Positions 38,176 to 53,222 are shown, counted from the stretch's first letter. The stretch: 64,000 bases of DNA from Schizochytrium sp. TIO01 (GCA_004764695.1 SMSO01000032.1:6840668-6904667); one strand, 5' to 3'. Numbers and translations: made by a program. Notes: generated from the sequence alone by a model not told the origin.

Positions 38176-41100
38176 TAATTTAAATTTTAAAGATTCCAAT
38201 TAAACGACTTACTTTTGAGAGGTAACTTTGTAAATATTTTCAAATAGTATTAGGTATAGCCTATACCATATTATTAAACTTGCTGATAAATTATGATTTT
38301 TTAAATTTTATTTTTAATTGATGAAACCAATGAAAGTATTTCTGTTTTCTTTATTTTACTCAAGGCAATTCTTCCATATAAGTCTTTCTCAGATTATCAC
38401 TTCCATATTGAAAGCAAAGGGATTCACTTTCTGTGGCTGGCAATCCCAAACCGAAGTGGGGAGGGGCTTTCACAAGAGAAGCAAGGAATTTCATACAGAA
38501 TATAGTGGTACCAGCAATAGACATTCAAAACTTTTTAAACCTAAAAGACGAAAAGAGATAAAAGTATTGAAGTATTACTACTCCATAAACTTCCACCTCC
38601 CAACTGAAAGCCCCATCTTCCAGACTCCTCACAACTCAACTCCATAGGTTGATTTTATATTGGAAGTTATCACAATGAAAGGCAGGCTGCGTTCAATATT
38701 ACAGCGTTAGCGATAAATTCATCTGTATCAAATAAAGATATCTGACTGTTAGAGCATCCGTAGCGTTAAAGGGAAGAAATCAGGAGCCACTATTGTTTGA
38801 AACAAGGAAAGCTTTCATCCTAAGATTTACGACATTTATAAAATGAAAATACTAGTGTGTTTATATATTAGAGACCCTTTATGGCATATACTGAGAAAGC
38901 CAAGGGAGAGCTGTTTCAAAGTAAAAGTCGAGTAGGTTAATCATACAACTCATAGGTTGAGTAAGTTTGCAGTGTATAGAATAATGTCATGAGAACCCAA
39001 CCAAATAAACAACTCTCCAAGTACATGGATGGCCTTAATTTGCATCATCGATACGTTTCGGTGCGGTCTTGTTGTTTGATGAGATATTAAATCCTCAATA
39101 CGTCGTCCAACATTTACTCAGAAAGACTAAGTGCAATTTAGACATTCTGTTTCTTAATGATCATTCAAAAAGGTGGTGCTCTCAAACAATATTGTCTCCT
39201 AGAATTTCATGGCGTCCAGCTCTCCGAAAAAAGGCTTGCAAATCTAGAGATTATATGGTACTTATTTTAATCTGTGCTCCTTGAAGTTTGCAAATCCCAT
39301 ATTCTCAATTATTGTTGGCGAATATAAATCTGAGAATAGCAATCTATCAAAATTGCCATCTGCCCTAGAGAATAGTTTCCATAACGACATGCGGCTGCCG
39401 GTTCTTTAATTTCTAATCTCTACAGAAACCCGGAAAGCTAAACAAAATAAATGATTATATTTACATAAATATAGTGTGCAATTTACAAGAACTAGTGTAT
39501 ACCCCTATCATTTCATTTCGATATTTTTGTTTATTTTAAAATAAGTTTAGTTATTAATGTTATTTATTCTAAAGAAAAGGATTTCAAATGACAGAAAAAC
39601 AAATGAAGGGAAAAAGTAAGACAAAAGTTAAGGGAAGCATGCTAAGTATTTATACCTACTCATTTGACTCGAATGAGTGCAGATAAAATTCTTACCACTC
39701 CCCAATAGGTTCTTATTGAGAACGGTCTCTCCAGCCTTGACTAGGACGCTTCACTTCAAGCGTCGGAGTGGTGGCTTGAAGTTCTTGCTTGCCGGGGATA
39801 GCAGAGCTCTCACCAGCAGCTCCAAAGGATATGCCTCCTGCCCATAATCTTCGGATGAACAATCAGAAGAAAGAAAACTCAAATGCACTATACTACCATA
39901 TGCGAATGCGAAAGAATACGACCATACGTGTATGTGTAGAACAAAGCCCATATGCGAACCGTGGGCATGCTCAGCAGCTCTACTGATCAATAATGTTCAT
40001 AAATCACTGCGTACTGGTTTCCATAGGGATAGTCTTGCCCAGAAAGTGCAAGCCACGCCAATCTCTGGCGCTGATAACCTCCCAAGAAACCTGCTCGTCT
40101 CCAACTTGACTATTAAAATTGCAACGTTGAAGATTTTAGCGGTGCTTTGAAGAAAGCAAACCGCGTCGTTTGAACGAACTTCGATAGTTTTCCCAAACAA
40201 AGACTCGTCTTCGAGGTAGGCAACTTCGACGACGGTGGTATCTCAATCCATACACATGCCGTGACATTTTCTCATCGTCTAAATTCTCACAAGCAGCAGC
40301 AAAACGCCTAGACCACACCAACACATAAGCTCGAAACCTTGCCTGTTTAGGTGGTACACACTACTTTAATGCATTTTCCCATCATATTACGTGTCAATGC
40401 CACACACTCGCACGTGGCTTTTCACCTTTCTGGTGGCCACGACACCAGGCTCTCCTTCTAGGGCCACACCTATTCCATTCGATTTGAACCTGTTTGGATG
40501 AGAAAAATCAGATCGACAGAATTCACTCATAGCATGTGGGAGTTTATTTCACTAGTGACTCCTATCAACCCTTATACTTGCATTTATCTCCATATGTTTT
40601 ATTTGAATCAGGTAGGATTTTATAATTAGCATGTCAAACTAAAAAAACTAACTTTTTTTTTTTCTTTTTTTCTTTTTCGAAATAAAGCATCACATCCTAC
40701 TATATAAATTTTGCTCTAGTACTTTTTCACCCAACATTACTACAGTCTATCAGATACATAATATTAATTCGCAGTATGCTATTTTTTTAATCGTAGGTTC
40801 CTAACACCCCTAAGCAAGCAAGGTGTCCAAAGGAAGACCTAGAAGGGAAGCCTCGATGGTCTTACAAATGAAGAATAAAATGTGTTAATGTTTCGCGGGA
40901 TCCTGAAGGTAACACCATTGACATCAATACTTTTTTAATTATATATTCTTTGCATGAGTATATGTAGTTTAATTATAATAAAAAATCAATGCTTATAATA
41001 AAAGTTTAATGGAATATTGTACTATTTTCTTAGTTGTTATCATTCTGAAAAGAAGAAGACGCAGAGCAACTGATTCTTTAAAATTAAAAAGAAACTCTTT

Positions 41101-42796
41101 TAATTCTTCTAGGCCCATTTATCCACAGGATGGGCCCGTTGGTGTTCGCCCAGATAACACTTTCCATCCGCAATTGCGTTTCGTCCTGATAGTTTCGGTC
41201 GGTTTGATGGCTCTGGGGTCTTGCTCAATATAGGGCCTCTGGAAAGCCAGAAGTAGATGTCGCTGGCACGCGGAGTTCGCCTCTTGAAACTCCTCCGGCA
41301 TCGTAAAACCCTCAACTCAACAGCATTATACTATGATAAGTTGCTTTGAGTTCTACACTGGCGAAGTGCTAGACTAGGCTTATAAGACACACGAACTATT
41401 GAATAGAGATAAAGAGCCTTTCTGGTGAGTTGCATCGCCACGCTTGGCTCTTTCGGAAGGCGATCTTTACACAGATCGATCTTAGGATTCCCAATCAACA
41501 AAAATTTGATGAAAAAGGGAAAAGAAAACAGCACTATTATTGTTTATGACATCATGGTCTTACACCTTGAAAGATGCAACTTAAAAAGAAAAGATCCTCG
41601 ACAGTCTTGTGATAAGCCCTCTGGTATATTCCCGAAGCAGGGCAGGTAATGTCACCATGTTTGGCTAGCACCAGACACACTTCGTTAACAAAGCAGCTGC
41701 ACAATTCTTTGGCTATGCTGGTATTATTTCTCCTTATTGTACTGGCACTCGCAGTGCACCGTCACAGCTTGCTTGGGCTGGCCGGAGGTTACGCTGCCTC
41801 TCCAGCTTGCTCCAAGTGCGCCCACGCGACGGGTCCAGTGCGGTCGATACCTAGAGCAAGTTGAGATTGCCTTTTCGACCGAATTTGATCAAGCAAATTG
41901 TCCTGCTTACGTGTCTTCCATAAGCATCGGTTGCCCTCGCAGGTCCACATGCAACCCGACAATTCCGAAGGTTTTCATTAATAAAGCGATTCGTCGTTCC
42001 TCGCAAAGAAGAAAGAGCTCTTAGTGGGCTATCGCTCAGCTCGAAGGCATTGCGTGCACGTCACCGCCAATTGTCACCGCTTGTAGGCAGCAGAATAAAC
42101 GCACTTTGCTACCTCTCGCTCTTGCTTTGAACTCTCACAATCTATGCTTCATCCTTTTATTACATTCGTGCGACTCAAAATGCAAATAAACAAATAATGA
42201 AATACATACACAAATACATTTATTTTAAAAAAAAAACGATGACTTCGTCACAACGGTAATCTCCTTATCGCCCGTATGTGTTTGCTATGAGTGCGCTTGG
42301 TGGTTCTGAAGCAGGTACGTGTGTGACCACCTTGAATTCGATCGGAGAGACCTCACACGAGAGGAAGCAGAACAGTAAAAAGTACGAAATGCGACGAGGC
42401 ATCCCGGACGAGTCTTCTGACGCTAACGGCACCGCCACCAACAGCTATTTCGTGGAAGACAACTTCGGTTGGTGAACCTGCCCAACTCGGGGCGACTCGC
42501 TTCTTCCAATGGTAGTCATTCTGTGAGCTTGCGAGGAACTTTCGAAAGGCGCGACACATTTTGAAGGACATGAATCTAATATTGTCGGATACCACACTTG
42601 AGTGCCTTGAAAAATGCCAAGGATTCCTAGCTAATTCACAAGTTGGAAAGCTTCTTCTGAGGCAGTTTAGGTTTTTCAATCGATTGAATGAAGGCTTGCC
42701 ATATTCTGCTATCATGAATGGTCTAGCGCACGAGCACCGAATGAGTTTGCTTTCTAGCACTCGGTCGTGTCAAAGAGTTTATTTTGCCTTTGCCTT

Positions 42797-42821
42797 TTTC
42801 TTTTCTTTTCTTTTCTTTTTT
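42797..42821. repeat. (CTTTT)n short array
   Basis: About four CTTTT units leading into a T-rich tract that runs to about 42868. Same unit as at 9397 and 12458. Confidence 0.88.
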
Positions 42822-45800
42822 TCATTTTATTTTTATTCATCCTTTTTTATTCATTTCTTTTTTAAATTAAAAAGAATGAGTAAGAAAGGAACCTAAGAGC
42901 CAAAGAAAACCCCTCCCAATAAACTGAACTGGAAATCGCTGCAAACAGAGGTCTTCGGTGGACCATACCATCGAAGGGCCTATCTCCGGGGCACCGCAAC
43001 CTATGCAACAATGTACGATACATTAGAACTCGACAATCAAGTATTCCTGCAAAATCTAATTATTAATTCAAAAGTGGATTGCCAGGTTGTGATTACCATG
43101 TCAATAAACTTCAAACGGTTACACAAAAAAGCATGTGCTAGTTCAAGTTTTAGTTCGATTTAATCCTCCTAAGGGTTTCAAGGTCCTCGTGAGGGTCATA
43201 GCTCAGACGCCTAACTATCTCTACTTTCACGCGCGACTCCACACTTACTCATCAACCTTTATTCTCTGCGGATCAATGTCTGTCTCATATTACTACATTT
43301 AGCTCAAGAAAGGTAAACACAGACATAGGTCGAAGTTTCACTTTGATGAAACAACACAATCAACCTTTTTTAATGGAAATCCTCTTTTTGTTAGCTTTTC
43401 CATAGATTGTCATATCTAGAAATCTGGGATAATCTTGAGGCGAATCGACTTACTGAAAAGAGAGAAAAAGGAACCTAATCCCTCCTTCACAACCCCCAAG
43501 AGCGACGGTGGGCACGTGATAATGTTCGACAGTTTGCAAAGAAACATAAAAAAGTAGTTGAGATAAGTGAAAGTCAAAGATGGCTTCCACGCAGGAAGGC
43601 TCACTCTCCTGCTGGCAGTTGTTGGAATGTAATCTGAAGATAATTGGTTTTTATTTGTCAGATAGTGCAGGATCTCAAATTCAATTGTTATTAAGTGTTT
43701 ATTATAATCAAGAACGAAATATAAAACTATCCATGCTCAAATGTAGATAATCATCATCGTGGCCTGCAACACGACTCAAGGCGGAACCAGAAGACTCAGC
43801 GTCGGAGACAATCTTGACTTTTTACTTTTGTCTTCTTTTATCAGCCGCCTCCCCGCACCCCGACTGCATCCATGGCAGACGCCGCAGGCAACTTCCGAGT
43901 AGCGGAAACAAGCGAGTATCAATAATTCGTGCTGGAAAGACTCGCGATTCCTTTCTTATTACATCTAAAAGAAGTTTTAGTAATCTTTGTTGTTTTCTTT
44001 CATGCTGGCCTAGCTTCAAAGTAATAAGTATATATATGTACAAATTTATGTATTGAATATATATATATAAATTATAAGTGAAAAAAAAACAAAAAAACTT
44101 AAACATGACGAGGGAGGGTCAATTTATCGAATAAATAGCCAGATTTGACGCGCGAGGCAGTTATGCTGTAGATACCTTTCATCGAAGTTTGCCTTGTCAG
44201 AATCAGCAAGTCAGTCTAGGTTACGCCACTAAGGGTTCCGAAGATCCGAAACACGAAGAAGAAAAACCTCTGATCAGAATAAAACACCTCGGTTGGGAAT
44301 AATGGTAAGTGAAAAATGATACTTCACAAAAGAAGTTTTCCTTCATCCACAAAGTGGAACATTTTATTCATAGAGATCTTGTTTCCATTTCTACTGCGTT
44401 TGTGTTGGAGCGATGGAAAGCAATTAGCATTGGCAATTGTTGTCAATGAATGACCCAGTATTCTGATTGGTCTTGCAATGTTCTACCGATAGCTTATATT
44501 TACAATGAAAGTATTGTCTGATCGCAAATGTAAACTATTCATATACTTCGATACTTTGACTCTACAAATCAAGATATAAAGTTTTTCGGAAGCATGTAGG
44601 AGATGGATCTATAGAAATCTGGCAATATTGATTCAATAAAATTGGTATTTCAATCAATTAATTGTGAATAATTTCGCAGAATTACAAAGAACAAATATTA
44701 ATGAATAAAAAGTCTGAATACCACTAAATTCAGAATAAAAACAATTATCAAAGCAAAAAAAAAGTGAACTATTAGTAAAAAAAGAAAAAAAGGGGAAAAC
44801 TATTACTACCAAAAGCAACAACACATTATTGGACAACGAGTATTTGAAGAGGTTAGTTATGAAACGAAAAGTTGTATCGTGGAAAACTACATCGCGATTA
44901 AGTCTGTAGAGGTATTTTTATTCTCCTACAGCATTTCTGCATCCGAAGTTTCCGACCATACTTTAAGTTTGTGCTTTGACTGATAAGTATAGTTGCCAAT
45001 TGTTTAGGTTTCACATTTTGTTTCAACTTGGAAGTTTTCATGCTATATTTTATAATGTTGCTAGAGCTCTGCTGGAGGCCCACTCTGTGAGTACCAGACC
45101 ACGTGTAATATATATTTCCTGTCAGCTCTAATGTCGTAGTCGCAGGATGTGTACTTTCTCCTATTACTCCCTCTTCCACACTTATTATTTGTTGAAAAAA
45201 TAGTTGGTTTGGGGATGTGATGAAGGCATACCAATCTACATTCGTAGCAGTAGCTTAAGTTCTTTTCATTATCAGGTTGATTTATAATACGAATATTTTT
45301 ACTTTATTTTTTTAATGTTTTGGAGGTTCTCTCGCCCCAAGCTTCAATTAATTGTTTTATTTATATACTAGATCTACTTTAGGTCGTTCGTGGAATCATA
45401 GACCTTCTGAAACATATATCTTTAAATGATGATCTGTAGACGAGTAAGCTTCTCTTACTTCTCTTAACTATGGCTTACTCGTATGACGATTGACCAAATA
45501 AACCAGCTTTACTTGAATCCAACCAAATAATCCAGGCACGCCAGGAACTGCGCTACTTGAAAACCAAGTCGCTATTTCGTGAACGAGCACGTGGTCCCCA
45601 GTAGGAAAAATGCGGAAAAAATGTTTTTTAGGTTTCCTTTTTTTAAATAGTAGTAGAGAAAAGCATAACATCTGCCTGGAGAAAAATGAGTACCTTGGTA
45701 AAAGTAAATTATTCAGGATACCGTCTCTCCATCTCCAGTTAAGATCAACCTCGCTGCAAGTAGGATGGAGGTATATTCATGATTAGAGCCATTTGCTGGC

Positions 45801-45891
45801 GGATTATCTCGAGTTTCTAGTGGCTTTGCTCGCTATCCGAGTAAAAACTTCATCGCGCATGTTTGCCCCCCTCCCATGCAAGTTTTCATTT

Positions 45892-45922
45892 AATAAATAA
45901 ATAAATAAATGAATGAATGAAA
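45892..45922. repeat. (AAAT)n then (GAAT)n run
   Basis: About four AAAT units followed by three GAAT units. Confidence 0.92.
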
Positions 45923-46316
45923 ATATAAAGGGAAGGAAGGACCTAGTAGTACCTGCTTCCTTTCGTATATTATTTTCTGTTTCAGATTAAGAAAAGTGAG
46001 CCTTAATTTAACCGGAGGACATGGGTATGGCTAATTGCCTCGCGAGGCCTCGACGCCCACACGTCGGACGCAGCATCCAAGGCTTTCCATCTTGCATCTC
46101 ATTGATCAGCACCTGCTCACGCTCACTACCATACTTATTAAACCTTCTGTATTATAATTAATAGAATTAAATATTCTACAAACTAGGAAAGGTACTTTCC
46201 TTTCCTTTACTTCAAGCTAGATAATTAAGTCATCTAAATCCATTAGCGCTTGCAGAAATAGGGTCGTCGTGCCGCTTTGCCATATTTCTGACTTGAGCGG
46301 TGCCTTTCTTTGCATT

Positions 46317-46345
46317 CCTTCCCACGCCTTCCCACGCCTTCCCCC
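46317..46345. repeat. CTTCCCACGC tandem, about three units
   Basis: Two perfect units and one degenerate unit of a roughly 10-bp word. Confidence 0.9.
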
Positions 46346-47996
46346 ATGTTTAATTGAACTGAGATGCCAAGCCTACTTTTCTCACACAAGAATTCTGCAA
46401 AGTTTGTGAGAAATTGCAGCGATTGGAAGCAACGCACACTTGGGCGTAGGTGAGTGAGGGGCTGGAGTATGCATAAAGCAGGTCGAGGTGAGTCATTCAA
46501 GGAATCTGCAATTGCGATAGTGCGGTGCGTCGCACTCCAAGCCCGATTCGGCGGTCTCAAGTCCTATTTGGGGAAGCCGCAACGGAGGCTGGCGTGCTGC
46601 CAGGAAGAATACCTATCCATGTAAGGCGATTCTCCCAATCTTATCCAAAGCACGGGAGCATTGATAAGCGATCCTTCCAATTAAAGGATTTAATTGCCTC
46701 AACCAAATCGAAGGTCTTCACACGATTAAAACTTACAACATCCTCAGCAATGAAATGGTTGAAGGCGGTGCTCCACGCTGAATGGCTTCCAGGAGCCCTC
46801 ACAATTTGGGGAGAATGTTTAGTTGTTTAACTTGCTCCTGACTTTTGTTTCGCGAATCACTTTATTACAATCGAGCCTAAAGTGGTGCAGACACTCAAAG
46901 TAGACATTCGACATTGGCTTTAATTTGGGTTTCCGCGCAATTCGCAGGGTTGATAAGAGTTGCAGTGAGCTGGTTAGAATACTTTGAAAACTAAATGAAT
47001 TTCAATATATTGTTTATTGAGTGGTCCTGAATAGGCCAAGGTTCCAAAGTCTCATTCGATTTCCATATTCATAAAAAATTTCACCAGTTCTGTTGTATTC
47101 GGCAACATATGCAAAAAACGAAAAAGAAAAAGAAAAAAGATATCATAGATTTCAGGTTTTCTGATATCGGTGTATCATATTCTTGATGTCAGGGCAATAC
47201 TGCTGCGTCAATTGTAGAAACCATTCCTCTTTGAAATCCTGTACGCCAGACAACTCCTTGTAGTGAGGGACCCTGCATGGGCCAGCAGGATAGACAAGAT
47301 ACTAATAGGTATTGTTCGAATGTTTCGTTCGTATAAACTGAGTGGGCTATCCAAAATAATGTAAGAAGAGTGATTCGAGGGAAACTTGCTGGTTACATCA
47401 TGGAAAGTTGCCCTAGAACCAAAGTTTAAGGAAACCTATTAATCTATGAACCTTGTGTAGAGCATCAGGAAAAATAATGGTGCTTATCTAATCTATTGTA
47501 CAATGGTAACCTCACAGTAGAGCTGAGACCAGCAGCATCGCGGGTTCTCATCCTTTCCTACAAAGGTATGCCTTCTTTCATAACTTGGCTCACATTTGCG
47601 AAATGGCCGTCGCGGTCTCACGGTGAATCCTTCTTTTTAAAACCTTGTGAAATCATTTAATGATACCTTCCGTATCTTTTATTTTACTACAATTCTTATA
47701 TTGTTTGATATCCTAGTTTTCAAAAGCATTGGAAAACCTTCTTAACAGTTATTTTAAAAAAACTAAAAAAAAAAAACTAGTCTATTCAAAAAGGTATTTA
47801 GTCCGTGTGTTAAATAATAGTTTTTAATTTTTAGTAAATGATTTTGCGCTAAAATCTATTCCGAGAAAGCACTTCACGCCCTATTAGATGACATTAGTTT
47901 GGCATAGCAATACCTACGATTACCTTACCTTGCGTGTGCTTCTCTTTGCACAAAAGTATGCTTCCCTCGCTCATAAGCTGGGCTCACAAGAAGAGC

Positions 47997-48032
47997 AAGA
48001 GTAGCAGCAAGAGTAGCAGCAAGAGTAGCAGC
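47997..48032. repeat. 12-bp tandem array, AAGAGTAGCAGC type
   Basis: Three units of a 12-mer. On the minus strand the array reads as consecutive leucine codons, which explains a short hydrophobic frame there. Confidence 0.94.
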
Positions 48033-50759
48033 GGATAAAGAAAAGGATGTATACTCATATCACTGCCTGCTTCCTCTGGGCCTATCTCACAATAGGTAGG
48101 TAAGATAGGTAAGGCATTCTTTATTCTATCACAGCCCAACCCAAAGTGTGTGTTTTCTGGACGCTTAGAATGCATCTGGTGTGGGTCTAAAACTCATCAT
48201 ACTCCGCTAGCTTGCAATTAGACAACTTGCTTTTTTACTGCTACTACTACCAGTTCTTTTTATCTATATTGTTTACTACTAGTAACTGTTAGCTACTAAC
48301 AGAACATCTCATTACCACACATATCCATGCGCGCGCTTAAAGTCATGAGAAAAACGCAAGATTGAAACTTGTCACGATCGCTGAAGCTTTACCGAGTATC
48401 CAGATGAATAGCTTCACCCACAATCAAAATCAAACGGAAGCCAACAAGCACCATCGAGCTGCTTAGATGAAATAACTGTACATTATATCGCCTTTGAGAA
48501 ATTTGCCTAAACCTTCGATTTTTTTTGTCAAACTCTCACCAATTGGCTGCAGAAAGTTCTGGCCCATATATTTGTAGGTAAAAGATGATGACGTATTATT
48601 TAAATACGTTTAGTGTGAACCATGAGATCTAATGTTCGGGAGTGTCCTTGTCGGGACGCTTCAACTCGAATAAAGGTCCAAAAAACGACCGAGGTGGGGC
48701 CTGACGGCCTCTTTGTACTCTATGAATTCGCGTCTTTCATGGCTTTTCGAACCCCTCGCATATTCATGCAGGATGAAAGCTAATGGAGCTTTGTTTGCTT
48801 CACCTGTCGGCGAACCAGCAAGCTAGTGTGGGAATATTTATACTCGCGTGTAGTGGCGCAGAAAAAGCTCCACTAAGTTGGAGGTACAACAAAGATTACT
48901 CCTGCTTTGGTTGATGGTCTCGGCTGGCAGTTAGCACAACAGTGAAAGGCGATAATGGCATGTCCTCACAACAACCCTCAAGCATATACCTGTCTCTATC
49001 ATACGCATGGTCTAAATAATCCTTGGTCTTGATAGAGCCGTGCACGTTTTTGCTCCTTCAGCTGCTCCTACGGGCGCCATTTTATGGATGCTATTCTCTA
49101 GCTAGAGAGTAATACAATAATAAGACTCTCGCATGTTGCCACTAACTTGTTACTAAACAGAACTCCCCCATCTTCTTTCTTCAAAGGGACTTTTCGGGAC
49201 GTTCAAAAGAGTGAACCGGGCGTAGTAGTGGCGAATCACCTGCGATCTTGGATGGCTACATACGGACCAGCCAACAACTGTGGCGTGCGAACTTGGCTTT
49301 TAACATGCCTTTTCAGTTGGTGCGCGGTTGTTGTGAGGATTTGTCGAGTAATTTGTAATTTGGTGATCAACCATTACCCTATGCGCAAAGTAGAGTTTGA
49401 GGACATATTAATGACGGAGAGATGGATTGCATCGAGAGAGTCTCCCTGGCAAAATAGAAAACACGGCGGATTAAGTGGCGATTGTTTAGCAGCAAGTCTT
49501 GTGCGGCAATTCACTGGTACTATTCAAAGGCTCAGTATGATAGACCAACTCTCCTCATAGATAAGAAGATCGCCCACACCTCCCGCGTTTCACCAAGCTA
49601 TTTTCTGGTAATTAATAGAAGGTCTATTTTGTATGGTATGCATGTGTGAATTTAAAGAACACAATCAACTTTGCATCACAACATACACAAGGAGATTGAA
49701 CTTAGAGCGCCCAGATGCGTTTTTCATTTACATTGTGTGAAAAACAACAATATTATGACAATTATACTTACTGTTGATGATTGATCTTGTCGAGCTGGGT
49801 GACCATCGTTAAGAGTGTTGGTCTTTACTCTCTATGCGATAAAATCCAAGAATACATTAGATAGCACACATTCAATATTCGTCTAAACAATGTTCGATTC
49901 AGCAATCGATCCGTCCGCAACATCGACCCAGTTCAAGGGTTCATTTGGACAGCAGCAACGTCACGAATCTTAATCTCTCCTTACTAGACGTTGAACTACT
50001 TGGCCTGCTCCTACAATAATAAAGCCAAAGAGAAGGGAAAAGTGTTTAGGCCTAAATATTATAATCTGGGAGACTGCGAACTTTTGTAAGAGAAATCCAA
50101 AGGTGCAAAAGTTCCGACAACTTCGCTATGCTCTGCTTGCAGCCTTCTTTCGCCCCGCTGTCTTGGTTTTCGCAGAGAAATATCGAATAATGTATGAGAC
50201 CAAACAATTGTTGGAAGCTTCAAAAATGCACCTGAAGCGAATCAAGGATGACATGAGCTCTCATGTGTCTCTATAAATATGACATCATTTCTGATAAGCC
50301 GCCTTATCTGTTCTATCCGCATTCTCTCTTTCTCTTTCTCTCTCTCGTTCCTGTCTTTAGTAGTTTAGTACTACTAAATCAACAAAAAAACCTTCATCTT
50401 AACTTTAAAAATAAGTTTTTGGTAAATAACAATAATAAGGGAATAAGAGAACAACTGAAATATTCTGCCTTTAGAATTAATCATATGTACATTCATCCTT
50501 TGATCACCTCTTTTTGTACGCGTGAAACAGTTTATTCTTGTAACCATTTTTACAGCCCTAGCAATCAAAGAGCACGTCGGCAGTTCGAGAGATAAAATTT
50601 TACGTAATCTGTTTATTGTTTAGATAGCTTTCTCATACATTACGAAACTTCTTTGTTTATTGCGACCTCGAGTCTGACGACCCATTCTTTTTCCTGCATC
50701 CAGCCACGAAATAGGAAACTTCAGTTGCTTTTAGTTAACTTGTCATCATAAAATCTAAT

Positions 50760-51019
50760 CTTTTCTTTTCTTTGCTTTGCTTTGCTTTGCTTTGCTTTGC
50801 TTTGCTTTGCTTTGCTTTGCTTTTCTTTTCTTTGCTTTGCTTTGCTTTGCTTTGCTTTGCTTTGCTTTGCTTTGCTTTGCTTTGCTTTGCTTTGCTTTGC
50901 TTTGCTTTGCTTTGCTTTGCTTTGCTTTGCTTTGCTTTGCTTTGCTTTGCTTTGCTTTGCTTTGCTTTGCTTTGCTTTGCTTTGCTTTGCTTTGCTTTGC
51001 TTTGCTTTGCTTTGCTTTG
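50760..51019. repeat. 52-unit CTTTG/CTTTT pentamer array
   Basis: The array is perfectly in register for 260 bp: two CTTTT, ten CTTTG, two CTTTT, then thirty-eight CTTTG. The recurrence of the two-CTTTT marker suggests that a block of about 60 bp was duplicated inside the array. The unit is not a multiple of three and contains no stop on either strand, so all six frames are open across it; plus-strand frames all give the repeating pentapeptide LCFAL. These frames are artefacts of the repeat, not genes. Confidence 0.99.
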
Positions 51020-53222
51020 TTTATATTTAAATTTTTATTTACTTTTGCAATTGGTTGGTACCTACCATTATAGAATCAACTACACACAGCTGGCATTTGT
51101 TATAAATGCTCATAAAATCTTATTTTCTTTTTCTTTTATAAATTTCGAAGGAGTTCTTAGTCAGCAGGTATAGATATATACGATAAAATGAGGCTTGAGT
51201 AATGTTAGCTTTCTTCATATATGAAACCTGCCAAATAAGAGGGTGTGTCTCAAGATGAATAACTCTCAAGTGCGCACTAGAACTTCATGCTATCTCTGAT
51301 ATTTTTTGGGACGCCCCCCACGTAAACATAGCAATTTTATTTGAACCGCAGCTAGGTTCTGACCCATCCACATTGGTAATGCTCTAATATCTTATCCAAA
51401 GGTAAAAATACGTCACCATCGCAATCCAAATTTAGTAAAATGATTAAACATGAAGAACTGTGCTGTTTTGAACGGTTAACTACGCGCTGCGATATTCTGG
51501 TCAGATGGAAACATCAGTACCCCTTCTTACTTATTTCGTGACATTGATATACTCCAGGTAGCACTTTGTCAACGCGTTTTAATAACTGATTAGTTTCAAT
51601 CTTTCTTTACAAAGAACAAGGCTTCTGCCATTCTGGCTTTGCTTTGCACTGGGAAAATACATTAGAAAATTGGAGTCAAAAGGTCCCTGATTTTGATTTT
51701 AGTAGCACTCAGCAGCATCAAATTTGGAGATGAAACTCTAATCTTTTGTGAGGGACAGAGAGTTCTTTTGATGCGTTGAATATTCAGCATTGACTGTGGA
51801 TCAATAATGAGGCCAAGGCAATCAATTTCTATATAGGCTTTCTGCCCTTTCATCTATATAAAAAAAAAAATTCTCAAATTTCAAACATTTTAATGGATCT
51901 CTGGTTGCATATTTACGCCTGTCTGGCATTTGAAAATAATAGTCTTGAGGTGTTTGAATTCATAACTTGAAGATGCATTGAACTGTTTCTGTTTAACATT
52001 TTTGATAAAACATTGATAGATCTACAATAGCGAACCCTTTCCTGGGAAATTGGTATGAAATGATAAATATGTTCTCTTGCTTCACATAGTATCATTCTCA
52101 GAGTGTCAGTCAAAATTTAATGTTTCGATGGAAAACTCCATAACATGATGCTTACTCTAACCAAAGGGGGAAATGTAAAAACTTTCTCTCTCTCATGCTA
52201 GGACCGTAGCTCTCTGCTTCACACCTTTGTTTTACTACCTAGACATTATTATTCAGTATATTATCAAAGCAATGGAAAGGATTGAAATTGATGGGCTGTG
52301 CCATCCGTCCATATTGTAGCATCACTAATAATGAGATGAAATAAAATAAACATTTGCAGCACTGAGAGTTGCGATAGCTCAATTAAAGTAGGCCCTAGAC
52401 GTGGGATGGTGGACTTGCGCGTGCCACTTATTTTGTTCGGATACCTACGTCCATTAAATAAGGCTGCAAAAGTACAACTAATGTGGTTAAGTATATGATA
52501 AGAAGGCACGCGTGCACTCATGGCGAAATACGAACAGCCAACAGTGTTGATATCCAGGTTATCTAGCTAGATCAAAGGCTGGATCAAAATTGAAATTTTG
52601 AATAAAATGTATCATCGCGTCAACTGCTCTTACATAATAGGCGAAGCATCATGCTGCGCATACAAAGGCGTACGCTCACTTTTTGATGAAAAAGAACTAT
52701 TTGTTATTTGAGCTTTTAAGTAGGTGGCTGCCTGAATGATCAAAAACTCACGGAAGTCGCTTCTGTTTGTCAATTCTGACATTTGTCAGTTTCTTTATTG
52801 ATTAAAGATTAGCTAAATGAGTGCACCCAGGTACAAAAAGCTTTATAAAGCTAAAGTTTTTTCTCTAGTTAATCATACAAGCAGATATTTGAAGCCTGGA
52901 ATTTAAAGCATCCTTGCACGTAGCAGTACTTCGCGCTATTCCATTTGCCACCTCATATTTTAGAACTTGGTACTAGCTCTTAGCTGTTGTGTCCTCGTCT
53001 TGTGATCAACATTCTTTCTTTTAGTTTTAAACGAGATAATATTTTTTTTTTTTAACTCTTCAAATAAAAGTCCAGAAATATTGAAAGTTGTTCCTCTATT
53101 ATAGGACCTTTCTTATATCGTCATTCCGTTTTTTGCTATAGTAGGTAAGAAAGATTAGAAGACTTATACGGGATATAGAAATTAAGTTAATAAAATACAA
53201 TTAAATTATAACAAGGACTCTG

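Larger units (their letters stand above)
33101..46000. other. Unrecognised block with AT-rich islands
   Basis: AT-rich islands lie at about 34140-34450, 37690-37730, 38100-38320, 39420-39640, 40610-41110, 42780-42870, 44020-44100 and 44640-44780. Short open frames on both strands have no recognised product. A hairpin of GATGCCC and GGGCATC flanks an 8-nt loop at about 35600-35622. A possible exon at 33569-33772 is listed separately. Confidence 0.5.

Noticed and set aside
49147-49560. 137-codon plus-strand frame
   Set aside because: It has many cysteines and tryptophans, no good ATG or clear splice sites, and frames of this length are expected by chance about once in the window; kept only as a note.
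50772-51173. Three overlapping plus-strand frames of 82-133 codons with LCFAL repeats
   Set aside because: They are translations of the CTTTG array in its three frames; the repeat has no stop in any frame, so the length says nothing about coding.
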